NCBI GenBank assembly: GCA_964354375.1
Contig: CAYGZQ010000029.1
Span: 3,404-46,184, forward strand
Direction: 5' to 3'
DNA from: CAYGZQ01 sp964354375 [NCBI: uncultured Planctomycetota bacterium]
GTDB lineage: Bacteria; JAJVIF01; JAPKYR01
Length of the DNA: 42,781 bases
The stretch's first letter is position 1, and each line of letters begins with the position of its first letter. The notes beneath the pieces were generated by a model. It was not told the DNA's origin. It ran no database searches and was given only the letters and a program-made list of their open reading frames with translations. The position numbers were made by a program, and so were the translations under genes. Positions 16,296 to 25,555 of the stretch are shown one piece after another.

Positions 16296-18538
16296 ATATA
16301 CCCCAGCGCCTTGAGTTGATCGAGCGATTCCTGGTCCAACTGCGCACGCTCCACGCCGTAGCTGAATCCCCGAACCCCCCACACATAGAACGCCCCCTGC
16401 AGCGCCTTCTCGCCGGTCGGTATGTCGGCCACGAGCGGGAAGTCGCCGATGTGCACCGCCGCAAATCCCGACGGCTCCGGCTTCAGAGTGCCGTACGGGA
16501 AGAAATGCTCCGGATCGATCTTGCCGTCCACTCTCAGCGTTATCTCCAGAGTGTCGGAATCCCCGGCAGGACTCAGCGTGAAGTGCTTGTCGACCCCGAC
16601 CTCGGGATTCGAGTTTGTCACCCCGAAGGTCACTGTGTCGCCTTCAATGCGATATTCATCGTCCCCTGTCAGCCCGAAAGCCTGCATGTTTCCTGTGCCG
16701 CCGGGCATGCGGAGACTCCCCGTGAACCTGCGCGGGGCTTCTGTTCCGCTTCCCATGAACCATATGTGGAATGTCGTCTCCTCGGGCAGCATCTGCACGA
16801 CCATCTCGCGCGCGAGGCCGTCGGCGACCTCGGGGTACAGGCTGCTCACGTCCTTCTTCTCGCCGGGGTCATTTTCGAGATCGAACAGAAGCCTGCTGCT
16901 CGATGTCATGTCGAGGATGCATTTGTACGGCCACTGCACCGCGAATTTGCGTTGAGTGCCGCGGATGTTGTCTTCCCCGTAGATTAGCCGATTATTCTTC
17001 ACGGTCCCGGCGACAATATCCTGCAGCGGGACGCCCGCCATGTCGGGGGGAGTGGGCACGTCGACGTACCTGAGAATCGTGGGGACGATATCGAAATCGC
17101 CGGTACTTTCCTCGATGCGCTTTCCCTGAGGGAATCCCTTGCCTCGCACCATCAGGGGGACCCTTGTCTCCACATCGAAATGACTCTGCCCGTGCTCGAA
17201 CTGCCCGTGCTCGTAAAATTCCTCGCCATGATCCGCAACGAAGATGACCAGAGTGTCTTTGTCGAGATCGTTCTCCCGGAGAAAATCGAACAGATTCTGC
17301 AGGGCATAGTCCAGGTACGCGACCTCGGCTTCGTACAGGCTCCGCACCTGATTGATGTCTTCCTCAGGCGGGATGGTTGTCGAGAATTTCCAGTCGCCGT
17401 CGTCCGTGAACGACCATTTGTACTTGCCCTGGTAGTTGGGGTCGCCGAAATCCTGGGCGAAGCGCTTGGGAGGCTCATAGGGTGTGTGGGGGTCCTGCAA
17501 ATGGAGAAAGCAGAACCAGTCGCGATCCTTCGACCGCAGGATGAACCTCTTCGCTCGGTCAATCGATGTGTCGGCGCGGACATTGTAGCGATACCAGAGA
17601 CTCTCCATTCCCTGATGGAACCCGGAGCTGGTGTTACCGAGGTAGGTGTTTGAGCACACCGTGCCGGTTGCGTAACCGTATGGGAGGAGAATCTCCGCGA
17701 CGCTGGTCGCGCGATCGGGAAGCTGCCAGGAGAGCATCGTCGCTCCGACGCGCGACGGCAGCTTTCCGGTGAGCATGCTCGCGAACGAGGGCAGGGTCCA
17801 GGGGCACTGGGACCAGTTTCGCGGAAACATGGTGCATGTCGCGCTGAATTTCTGCAGGTTCGGCGTCAGTGTCGGTTTTCCTCCGAACGGCGTGACGCTA
17901 TCCTGGCGAAGAGTGTCCACCCCTATCAGGAGCACATTGCGGTGAAGTCGCTCGCGCGGATAGTAGACGGTCGGTTGCCCCCAGAAGACCCCCCCTTCAG
18001 GCTCACCCTCCACCGAGAACCTGAGCTCGCCCGGACCGGGTGACCCGATCTCCAGCGGGACATCGATGTCGACCCAGGCCTTGAAAACCTGCTGACCTCG
18101 CTCGGGGGTCGATTCGAAGACCGGAATCGATTGAATCGACTGAGAGGTCTTGGGTATGTACTCGACCCTGAAGATCAGCTCGCCGGAATCGGAAGTGCTC
18201 GATGCGGTCGCTCCCAGCCGCATTGACAGCCTCGCGCCCTGTCTCAGTTCGACGGGAAACCTGAGAATTCGCTCGGGAGGAGAGGGCCATCCCTCGACCG
18301 ATTCGTTGGCAATCACCATTCTTGTCGGCTGCGGGGTCGGGTCTCTAACCGTGGTTTCGTCGCCTATGTACGGGGTGTCAAGGAGCAGTGAGACGGCGGG
18401 CGGAATCGATGTCCGATGTTTGGGGGTTCCCCCCATGCAACCGGCGAGCAGCGCGACCATTGTCAGGACATATGCCCTGACTAAAACTGATCTGAGTACG
18501 CCGGGTCGATGCATATGATGTCGCTTCTCAGAGAACAT
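16289..18538 (-). CDS. sulfatase/alkaline-phosphatase-superfamily lipoprotein, paralogue 4 of 4
   Basis: A 749-aa lipoprotein (lipobox LAGC, Cys34). Parts in order: an N-terminal beta-rich domain of about 165 residues beginning LLLDTPYIGDET; the hydrolase domain with first metal ligand Asp208 in LLIGVDTLRQDS, nucleophile region CPWTLPSFASMLTG (Thr248), DPHTPY (349-354), and ADHGEEF (435-441) followed by EHG; and a C-terminal beta domain with KPEPSG and the terminal LKALGYIQ. Formylglycine sulfatases need Cys or Ser at the Thr position and Arg four residues on; here these are Thr and Phe, so it is better viewed as a Thr-nucleophile enzyme, as in LtaS or phosphoethanolamine transferases. ATG 18514 is an alternative start. 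Confidence 0.88.
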   Translation of the reverse strand: MFSEKRHHMHRPGVLRSVLVRAYVLTMVALLAGCMGGTPKHRTSIPPAVSLLLDTPYIGDETTVRDPTPQPTRMVIANESVEGWPSPPERILRFPVELRQGARLSMRLGATASSTSDSGELIFRVEYIPKTSQSIQSIPVFESTPERGQQVFKAWVDIDVPLEIGSPGPGELRFSVEGEPEGGVFWGQPTVYYPRERLHRNVLLIGVDTLRQDSVTPFGGKPTLTPNLQKFSATCTMFPRNWSQCPWTLPSFASMLTGKLPSRVGATMLSWQLPDRATSVAEILLPYGYATGTVCSNTYLGNTSSGFHQGMESLWYRYNVRADTSIDRAKRFILRSKDRDWFCFLHLQDPHTPYEPPKRFAQDFGDPNYQGKYKWSFTDDGDWKFSTTIPPEEDINQVRSLYEAEVAYLDYALQNLFDFLRENDLDKDTLVIFVADHGEEFYEHGQFEHGQSHFDVETRVPLMVRGKGFPQGKRIEESTGDFDIVPTILRYVDVPTPPDMAGVPLQDIVAGTVKNNRLIYGEDNIRGTQRKFAVQWPYKCILDMTSSSRLLFDLENDPGEKKDVSSLYPEVADGLAREMVVQMLPEETTFHIWFMGSGTEAPRRFTGSLRMPGGTGNMQAFGLTGDDEYRIEGDTVTFGVTNSNPEVGVDKHFTLSPAGDSDTLEITLRVDGKIDPEHFFPYGTLKPEPSGFAAVHIGDFPLVADIPTGEKALQGAFYVWGVRGFSYGVERAQLDQESLDQLKALGYIQ

Positions 18539-18574
18539 GACTGCACATCTGTCAAAATAGGCGGTTTGCGACGC

Positions 18575-20851
18575 TCAGTCGCCGAGATAGCCCAGCGATC
18601 TAAGCTGATCCTTCGTCTCCTGATCGAGCGTGACACGGTCGCTTTCGGAGTCGAATCCCCGAACGCCCCAGATGTAGCATCCTGCGGGATTCTCCTCAAT
18701 CGAGAGCGGGAGCTCGGGTCCGAGCGGGAAATCCCGGATATTCACGGTTGCCGCGCAGGACGGCTCCGGCTTGTCGGTGCCGTACGGGAAGAAACGATCG
18801 TCCCGGACCTGCCCTCCCACAAGTATCGAGGCCTCAAGTGTGTCGGCACCTTTCGCCGGGATTATCAGAAGATGCTTGTTTGGTCCGAGAAGCTCGAGGG
18901 AGCTCGTGATCGAGAATGTTATGGTGTCGTCCTTGACCTCGTAGGAATCCTTTTCAAGAAGCCTGAAGGCTACGACTCGCTCGATGCCGCCCGGGACCCT
19001 GAGCGTGCCTGTGAAGGTCTGGGGCGCTTCGTTGTAGCTCCTCGTGATCCAGATATGAAAACCGGTCTGCTCGGGGATCATCGCACCCGCGATCCGCTCC
19101 GACATCTGCCTTGCCGTTGCCTTGTCTACGGCGCCCAGATTCTCGGTCTCCTTCGGATTCTTTTCGAGGTCGTAAAGGCGGGTCTCTCCCGTGACGAAAT
19201 CGAGAATGCACTTGTAGGGCCACTGGACCGCGAATTTTCTCAGCGTCCCGCGTGAGTTGTCTTCGCCGAAAATCATTCTGTCGTTCGAGATCTCTCCTGT
19301 TGCGACCTGCTGGAGAGGTGTCCCGACGACATTGTCGGGAATGGGCATCTCGAGGTAACTCAGAATGGTGGGGAAAATGTCGATGTTCCCGACATTCGAG
19401 TCTATTCGCCGACCCTGGGTGAAGCCGGGTCCCCTGATTATCAGTGGCGTGTGAACCAGCTCATCGTACTGCGACTGACCGTGCTCGAATCCGCCGTGAT
19501 CGAAAAATTCCTCCCCATGATCGGCCGCGAAGATGATCAGTGTCTCATCCATGAGTCCGGTCTGACGTAGATGCTCGAAAAGCGTTTCCAGCGAATCGTC
19601 CACTCGCGCCACCTCGCCCAGATACAGATTCTTCACCTGTTCGAGGTCGCTTGCGGTCGGGGTTGTGGTCCCGGATTTCCATTGTTCGACCGCGTTGAAT
19701 ACCTCGACGAAAGGCCCGTCGTAGCCGGGATCGCACAGCAGGTCGACATACTCCCGTCCCGGTGCGTACGGCACATGCGGATCGATGAAATGCACAAAAC
19801 AGAACCAGTCCTTGCCCGACGACCTCGTGATGAAATCGATAGCCTTATCGACGGATTTGTCGGCGGGAGCGTTGTATTCGTACCATAGCTCCTCCATTCC
19901 CTGCTGGAAACCCGACTGCTCGTTGCCCAGCCAGGCATTGGAGCAGATCGTCCCCGTCGCGTAACCTTCTGGCAGTAGAATCTCCGCCATTGTCGTGTTG
20001 CGATCGGGAAGAAAGCCGGTGTAAATCGTCGCGCCGATCTCGCTGGGGAGCCGTCCCGTGATCATGCTGGCGAATGACGGGAGCGTCCAGGGCGCCTGCG
20101 ACCTGTTCTGCGTGAACAAGGTCGACTCGTCGCTGAGCTTCTGCAGATTGGGTGTCACCTTATCGGAAGTGCCGTAGGGAGTGAGTGAGTCCTGGCGAAG
20201 AGTGTCGACTCCGATCAGAAGGACGTTGCGATGTCGGCGCTCATCGGGATGATACACAACCGGCTCGCCAAACATGAGGTCCAGGCCTGGATTCCCGGCG
20301 ATCGGCCCCGTGGCCGAGAAGCATACTTCCCCTTTGCCGGGCGCGAGATGGTCAAGCGAGCAGTCCACGTAGCACCAGTCCCGGAAGATGTCGGGCGAAT
20401 CGACGGGGGTTGTCTGGTAGATCACAACCGGCTTGCCCGGCTCGATGCGCTTTCCATCGGAGGAGGTGTGAGCTTCATCCGGCACATACTCCACCCTGAT
20501 CGTCAGGTCGCCGACATGTACCGGGATCCTCGTGAGCGCCGACATGCGGAACGAAAGCCTTGCCGACCGGCGGAGCTCCACCGGAAACCTGAGTTTGGCT
20601 TCTTCGGGCAGCACCCAGCAACCCACCGAGCATTCATTGACAACCCGCCTTTCCGCAACCGGCGGCGAATCCCGCACTTCAGTCTCATCGCCTACGAAGG
20701 GGGTTTCCAGGAGCAGAGACCGGGCAGGTGCAGGCGGTTTCGCAACTTCGCCGGGGGGATTGCACGCGGTGATCGACAGGATCAGGACGAATGCACAAGA
20801 GAAGCGGGCGATCGGGAGGATCAATCCGGTGTTACCGATTCTATATGCCAT
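18575..20851 (-). CDS. sulfatase/alkaline-phosphatase-superfamily lipoprotein, paralogue 3 of 4
   Basis: A 758-aa lipoprotein with lipobox ITAC (Cys30). It has the same three-part plan as its neighbours: an N-terminal beta domain (LLLETPFVGDET), the hydrolase domain with Asp216 in GVDTLRQD, Thr256 in PWTLPSFASMITG, DPHVPY, Asp444-His445 in AADHGEEFFDHG, and a C-terminal beta domain with KPEPS...TVNIRDFPLG and a terminal LRSLGYLGD. The formylglycine motif is absent. A TTG at 20863 is in frame, but ATG 20851 starts the signal peptide and is preferred. It is separated from the upstream paralogue's stop by 14 bp and from the next gene by 36 bp, so operon transcription is likely. Confidence 0.88.
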   Translation of the reverse strand: MAYRIGNTGLILPIARFSCAFVLILSITACNPPGEVAKPPAPARSLLLETPFVGDETEVRDSPPVAERRVVNECSVGCWVLPEEAKLRFPVELRRSARLSFRMSALTRIPVHVGDLTIRVEYVPDEAHTSSDGKRIEPGKPVVIYQTTPVDSPDIFRDWCYVDCSLDHLAPGKGEVCFSATGPIAGNPGLDLMFGEPVVYHPDERRHRNVLLIGVDTLRQDSLTPYGTSDKVTPNLQKLSDESTLFTQNRSQAPWTLPSFASMITGRLPSEIGATIYTGFLPDRNTTMAEILLPEGYATGTICSNAWLGNEQSGFQQGMEELWYEYNAPADKSVDKAIDFITRSSGKDWFCFVHFIDPHVPYAPGREYVDLLCDPGYDGPFVEVFNAVEQWKSGTTTPTASDLEQVKNLYLGEVARVDDSLETLFEHLRQTGLMDETLIIFAADHGEEFFDHGGFEHGQSQYDELVHTPLIIRGPGFTQGRRIDSNVGNIDIFPTILSYLEMPIPDNVVGTPLQQVATGEISNDRMIFGEDNSRGTLRKFAVQWPYKCILDFVTGETRLYDLEKNPKETENLGAVDKATARQMSERIAGAMIPEQTGFHIWITRSYNEAPQTFTGTLRVPGGIERVVAFRLLEKDSYEVKDDTITFSITSSLELLGPNKHLLIIPAKGADTLEASILVGGQVRDDRFFPYGTDKPEPSCAATVNIRDFPLGPELPLSIEENPAGCYIWGVRGFDSESDRVTLDQETKDQLRSLGYLGD

Positions 20852-20865
20852 TTCTGAAGCCAACT

Positions 20866-23142
20866 CTAGTCGATATACCCCAGGGCGCGCAACTGCTCAA
20901 CTGTTTCGGGGCTCAGCTCGGTATCCCTGATTTCTTCCTGTCCTTCCTCTCTGGGGAAGGCGGGGATTCCCAGGAGATAGCAGGCGATGGGAAGCTCGCG
21001 CGCTTGATCGGGAATCGCATTGGGCCAGGGGAGGTCGCGGATGTTGACGGTGGCTCGACCCGAAGGCTCCGGCGTGGATGAGGCATACGGGAAGAACCTG
21101 TCCGGGCTCGCATGCCCGTCGACTTGGACCTGCAGCTCGATAGTGTCCGCTTCGGGCTCGGGGATTATTATCAGCCCCTTGATAGGAGCTATCGCGGCTG
21201 TCTCGGCGGAAAAGTCGAACGAGATCGTCTCGCCGTCGACCGAAAAACTGTCGTCCGGCAGCAGACCGGAATCCCGGACCTTGATGATCCCCCCCGGAAC
21301 GCGCGCCGTCCCGCTGAACCTCTTCGGTCCCCTCTCCGAGTTGCCCATGATGGTAAGGATGTAAATGGTCTGAAGAGGTCGCATTACGCGGACGGTCTCG
21401 GCTGCGAGCCGCTGCGCGACGTCCGGGTACGGAACGCTCAGATCGACTCGTTCATCCGGGTCGTCCTCGAGGTTGTACAACTTCGTGCGCCCCGTGTAGA
21501 AATTCAGAATGCACTTGTACGGCCACTCAAGGGCGTATTTCGCGTGAGAGCTCCTGCGGAGATTCCCCTCGCCGAAAATTATTCGATTCTCGTCCGGCGG
21601 ACCCTTGACGGCGTTCTGAAGCGGGACACCCGGCAATGCGCCGGAGACCTCAAGGCCGAGATGGCTGAGAATCGTGGGGACAATGTCCACATTCGCCACC
21701 GGCGTCTCGATCCGCTTGCCCCTTGGGAACTCGGATCCCCAGACCATCAGGGGCAGATGCACCATTTCCTCGTAGAAACTCTGCCCATGCTCGTACTGGC
21801 CGTGGTCGAAAAACTCCTCGCCATGGTCCGCCGCAAGAATGACGAGCGTATCGTCAAGAAGGCTCTTTTGCTCCAGGAACGCGAACAGCTCGCCGATCGC
21901 CGCATCTCCATCCGCCACCTCCGCCTCGTAGAGGCTTCTTACGCGATCGATCTCGTGCTGTGGTGGAAGCCTGGTGAGAAGTTGCCACGGCAGGCTCTCA
22001 GTGAACTCAGTGGGGTACTTGCCGTGGTAGTCGGGATCGCACACCGCACTGATGAACTCCTCGGGGGGATCGTACGGGGTGTGGGGATCGATGATGTGCA
22101 TGAAAAGGAACCAGTCGCGGTCCGCCGCGCGACCGATGAATTCCTTCGCCTGTGTCACCGAGTCCGTTGGGGAGGCTCTGAACTGGTACCACGACTCCTC
22201 CATGCCCTGGTTGAATCCTGACACCTCGTCTCCCAGGTAAGGATTCCCGCATATCATGAAGGTCCCGTAACCGTTCTGGTGGAGCGTCTCTGCGATGGTC
22301 CGGCACTGATCGGGAAGCTGGACCGGGGAGAATGTCGGGCAGAGGTCGGAGTTGAGCCTGCCTGTCACCATGCTTGCGAAGGAAGGACCGGTATATGGAG
22401 CCTGGCTCCATGCGCGATCGAATATGGTGGCCGATTCGCTGAGACGTCTGAGATTCGGGGACACTTCAGGTCGCCCGCCGTAAACGTCAAGCGCGTCCCG
22501 GCGCAGGGTGTCGATGCCGATGAGAAGGACGTTGTGGTGATGTCTCTCGGCAGGATAGTAGACGGTGGGTCTGCCCCACATGATATCGACCATCGGGTTT
22601 CCGGCGAGGGGACCTGTTGCCAGGAATCTGATCTCGCCTTTTCCCCGGGCAGGCGGGTTCAGCTCAATGTCCACGTACAGCCATTCCTTGAAACACTCGG
22701 GATTCGCCCCGGGCGTGGTCTCCCAGAGAGCGACCGGCTCAGGTTTTGTCTGCCCTTCTCGCGACCCGGTCTCGGGCACGAAATCGACCCTCATGGTGAT
22801 GTCGCTCATCTGCACGGATATCCTGTGATTCGCCCCCAGGCAGAATGAAAGGCGGGCGGACTTCCGGACGTCCACAGGAAACCTGAGCATAGCTTCCGGG
22901 GGCAGCTTCCAGCACTCCACTGAGATGTCCCCAAGAATCGATCTTGCGGGTCTCGGTGCAGGATCTCTCGGAGCGGTCTCGTCTCCGACCAAAGGTGTTT
23001 GAAACAGGAGAGATATCGAAGACGGCTCCTTCGGTCGCCCTGCAGGATTGCATGCGACGGTCGCGATCAGCAGGACCGTCATAGCGACCGAAAATCTGAC
23101 CGCCGGGGCGACTTTACTCCTATTAAGGATTTCTTGTGACAT
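20866..23142 (-). CDS. sulfatase/alkaline-phosphatase-superfamily lipoprotein, paralogue 2 of 4
   Basis: A 758-aa lipoprotein, the same length as the next gene in the array. Lipobox ATVAC (Cys31); N-terminal beta domain SLLFQTPLVGDET; hydrolase domain with Asp211 in LLIGIDTLRRDA, Thr251 in PYTGPSFASMVTG, DPHTPYDPP, and AADHGEEFFDHG; C-terminal beta domain with TPEPSG.ATVNIRDLPWPN and a terminal LRALGYID. Residues flanking the nucleophile (T-G-P-S-F) rule out a formylglycine sulfatase motif. ATG 23142 is chosen because it begins the signal peptide; the frame continues upstream only into a palindrome, with a TTG at 23190. It is closest in the C-terminal half to paralogue 1 (both have DLPWPN), suggesting stepwise duplication. 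Confidence 0.88.
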   Translation of the reverse strand: MSQEILNRSKVAPAVRFSVAMTVLLIATVACNPAGRPKEPSSISLLFQTPLVGDETAPRDPAPRPARSILGDISVECWKLPPEAMLRFPVDVRKSARLSFCLGANHRISVQMSDITMRVDFVPETGSREGQTKPEPVALWETTPGANPECFKEWLYVDIELNPPARGKGEIRFLATGPLAGNPMVDIMWGRPTVYYPAERHHHNVLLIGIDTLRRDALDVYGGRPEVSPNLRRLSESATIFDRAWSQAPYTGPSFASMVTGRLNSDLCPTFSPVQLPDQCRTIAETLHQNGYGTFMICGNPYLGDEVSGFNQGMEESWYQFRASPTDSVTQAKEFIGRAADRDWFLFMHIIDPHTPYDPPEEFISAVCDPDYHGKYPTEFTESLPWQLLTRLPPQHEIDRVRSLYEAEVADGDAAIGELFAFLEQKSLLDDTLVILAADHGEEFFDHGQYEHGQSFYEEMVHLPLMVWGSEFPRGKRIETPVANVDIVPTILSHLGLEVSGALPGVPLQNAVKGPPDENRIIFGEGNLRRSSHAKYALEWPYKCILNFYTGRTKLYNLEDDPDERVDLSVPYPDVAQRLAAETVRVMRPLQTIYILTIMGNSERGPKRFSGTARVPGGIIKVRDSGLLPDDSFSVDGETISFDFSAETAAIAPIKGLIIIPEPEADTIELQVQVDGHASPDRFFPYASSTPEPSGRATVNIRDLPWPNAIPDQARELPIACYLLGIPAFPREEGQEEIRDTELSPETVEQLRALGYID

Positions 23143-23168
23143 GTCCTGAGAATCGCGTACCCCTCTAG

Positions 23169-23188
23169 GGGCACGGCATGCCGTGCCC
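23169..23188. repeat. 20-bp perfect palindrome between paralogues 1 and 2
   Basis: The half-site GGGCACGGCA is followed directly by its complement. It sits in the 63-bp gap between two array genes, just after the stop of paralogue 1. I recall very similar palindromes dispersed in many bacterial genomes, so this is probably a repetitive element; as an intra-operon hairpin it might also affect mRNA stability. Confidence 0.7.
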
Positions 23189-23205
23189 AAACAAAGAATC
23201 CCGTA

Positions 23206-25497
23206 CTAGTTGACATAGCCCAGAGCCCGCAACTGCTCCCGGACCTCCGGATCCAGCTCGACATTCTCGAAGGCCCCGGTCTCGCCGCGCGGGAAGCCTG
23301 GTATTCCCATAACATAAAGTGCCACGGGACGCGCGCGGACATCCGCAGGAATCCTGTTCGGCCATGGAAGGTCGGAAACCTTGACAGTCGCCGATCCCGA
23401 CGGCTCGGGTGCGGACGAGGCGTACGGGTAGAAGCGTCCGGGATCGACCTTCCCGTCCGCCAGCACGCTCACCTCGATCGTGTCGCCACCCGGCGCCGGG
23501 AGAATGATCAGCGCCTTCGCCGGCTCCTCGATCGTTGTCGCGGACGAAAAATCAAAGCGAATGGTGTCGCCCTCAGCCGAGTAGGAGTCGCTGTCGGACG
23601 TGCCGGTCGCGGCGGCGAAGGCGATTCCACCCGGAATCCTCACTGTGCCCGAAAACCCGGCCGGACCGTCTTTCGAGTCCCCGATGATCGTGAGAATGAA
23701 AGTCGTCTGCAGCGGCACCATCGCAAGCCTGGTCTTGGATGAGAGCGCTTCGGTGATGAGCGGATACCTCTCGCTCACATCGGATTTTTCTCCCGGGTCG
23801 GCGGAAAAATCGTAGAGACTCACCTCACCTGTGAAGAAGTCCACGATGCATTTGTACGGCCAGTCGACCGCGAACTTCGCGTGCGACCCTCGCCTCAGGT
23901 TTCCCTCTCCGAAAATCGAGCGGTCCTTATTGAAGTCGCCCGCGATAACATTCGTGAGAGGAGAGCCCGGGAAATCGTCCGGCACTCGCAGGCCGGTGAA
24001 TTTCAGGATTGTCGGCGCGATATCGATGTTCCCCACCGGCGTATCGATATGGCTGCCTTGCGGAAAATCCGGGCCCCAGACGATAAGCGGCAGATGAACC
24101 ATCTCCTCGTAGACGCTTTGCCCGTGCTCAAACTGACCGTGCTCGAAAAATTCCTCTCCATGATCGGCTGCGATGATAATCAGGGTCTCGTTCAGAAGCC
24201 CGTTGTCGTCGAGATAGGCAAACAGATCGCCGACCGCTGCGTCCACATCGGCGACCTCCGCATCATATAGTTCCCTTGCGCGTCTGATCTCTTTCTCCGG
24301 AGGGATCGATGTCGCAAGCTGCCAGGGAAGCCCGTCCTCGAAGGCAGTTTTGTACTTGCCCCGGTATGAAGGGTCGCAAAGTTTGTCTATGAATTCCTGC
24401 GGAGGATCGTACGGCCCGTGCGGGTCCATGAAGTGCAGGAAAAGGAACCAGTCGCGATCGGTCGAGCGATCCATGAATTCCTTCGCTTTCTCCACAGAAT
24501 CGGGAGGAGTGGCATTGACCCGGAACCAGTTTCCCTCCACTCCCTGGTCGAAGCCGGACTTGTCGTTCCCGATGTAGACATTGCCGCAGATCATGGATGT
24601 CGCGAAGCCGTTCTGCAGAAGGGTTTCCGCGAGAGTGTCTGCGGAGAGCGGAAGGGTTTCGGTCGCGAGGGTAGGGCTGAGGTCGGCTGGGAATCGTCCG
24701 GTCAGCATGCTTGCGAACGACGGCACGGTGAACGGGGCCTGGCTCCATGCCCGGTCGAACGCGGTCCCTGATTCGGCCAGGCGCTGCAGGTTCGGCGTAA
24801 CCTCGACTCGTCCGCCGAAGGCGGATAACGCGTCGCGCCGGAGTGTGTCGACCCCGATAAGAAGGACATTTCTGTGCTTGCGCTCTGCGGGATAGAATAC
24901 CGTAGGCTGCCCCCACATGAGCGTGACGTTGGGATCAGTCGCCAGCGAGCCTTCCGCGCGGAACCTCAGCAATGAGTGTCCCGGAGGGATGCCAGTCAGG
25001 TCGACTTCGACATCCTGCCATTTATGGGGCCAGTTCGCATCGGACCTGAATTCGGATCGATATAGCTCCCGCTTCGCACCGTGGCCACGATCAACGATGT
25101 CGAACGGTTCATATTCCGCGATCGCCACAATGTCTCCGTTCTTGACTGCATTATCGGTAGCGATGCCCACTCGAAACGAGAGGTGCGCACCTTCCCTTAG
25201 ACTAATCGGGAACGTGAGGTTCTTCTCTGGAGGCGAGACCCACCCTATGACGGATTCTTCGTTTATCGTCATCCTCTCGGCCTCAGGCACAGGGGTTCTC
25301 ACGGCTTTCTCTGCGCCGATAAGGGGCGGCACGAAAAGGAGCGTAACGGGAGTGTTGGCGAACGAAGGGGTCGGTTCAGCGATCGGCTTCGGGGCGCATG
25401 AGGAGAACAAGACCGGGGCGAAGATGGTGAATGCAAGGGAAAGGACTCCCAGGCCAAGGCATCTGCCAAATCTCGAACTCACAAACACGAGTGTCAT
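23206..25497 (-). CDS. sulfatase/alkaline-phosphatase-superfamily lipoprotein, paralogue 1 of 4
   Basis: The first gene of the array; a 763-aa lipoprotein with lipobox FSSC (Cys34). N-terminal beta domain TLLFVPPLIGAEK, more diverged than in the others; hydrolase domain with Asp216 in LLIGVDTLRRDA, Thr257 in PFTVPSFASMLTG, DPHGPYDPP, and AADHGEEFFEHG; C-terminal beta domain with APEPSG.ATVKVSDLPWPN and a terminal LRALGYVN. The in-frame extension to 25602 overlaps the upstream gene and is not used; ATG 25497 begins the signal peptide. A TATACT box lies about 20 bases upstream of the ATG, with no good -35. It follows the diguanylate cyclase gene by 58 bp on the same strand. Confidence 0.88.
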   Translation of the reverse strand: MTLVFVSSRFGRCLGLGVLSLAFTIFAPVLFSSCAPKPIAEPTPSFANTPVTLLFVPPLIGAEKAVRTPVPEAERMTINEESVIGWVSPPEKNLTFPISLREGAHLSFRVGIATDNAVKNGDIVAIAEYEPFDIVDRGHGAKRELYRSEFRSDANWPHKWQDVEVDLTGIPPGHSLLRFRAEGSLATDPNVTLMWGQPTVFYPAERKHRNVLLIGVDTLRRDALSAFGGRVEVTPNLQRLAESGTAFDRAWSQAPFTVPSFASMLTGRFPADLSPTLATETLPLSADTLAETLLQNGFATSMICGNVYIGNDKSGFDQGVEGNWFRVNATPPDSVEKAKEFMDRSTDRDWFLFLHFMDPHGPYDPPQEFIDKLCDPSYRGKYKTAFEDGLPWQLATSIPPEKEIRRARELYDAEVADVDAAVGDLFAYLDDNGLLNETLIIIAADHGEEFFEHGQFEHGQSVYEEMVHLPLIVWGPDFPQGSHIDTPVGNIDIAPTILKFTGLRVPDDFPGSPLTNVIAGDFNKDRSIFGEGNLRRGSHAKFAVDWPYKCIVDFFTGEVSLYDFSADPGEKSDVSERYPLITEALSSKTRLAMVPLQTTFILTIIGDSKDGPAGFSGTVRIPGGIAFAAATGTSDSDSYSAEGDTIRFDFSSATTIEEPAKALIILPAPGGDTIEVSVLADGKVDPGRFYPYASSAPEPSGSATVKVSDLPWPNRIPADVRARPVALYVMGIPGFPRGETGAFENVELDPEVREQLRALGYVN

Positions 25498-25555
25498 AAA
25501 GTCACTGGTTAATAAGTATACCTCAATTCGACCGACAGAGTGTGGAGAACGCAGT

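Noticed and set aside
16289-25497. Plain annotation of the four array genes as arylsulfatases
   Set aside because: The formylglycine motif Cys/Ser and Arg are replaced by Thr and Phe in all four.
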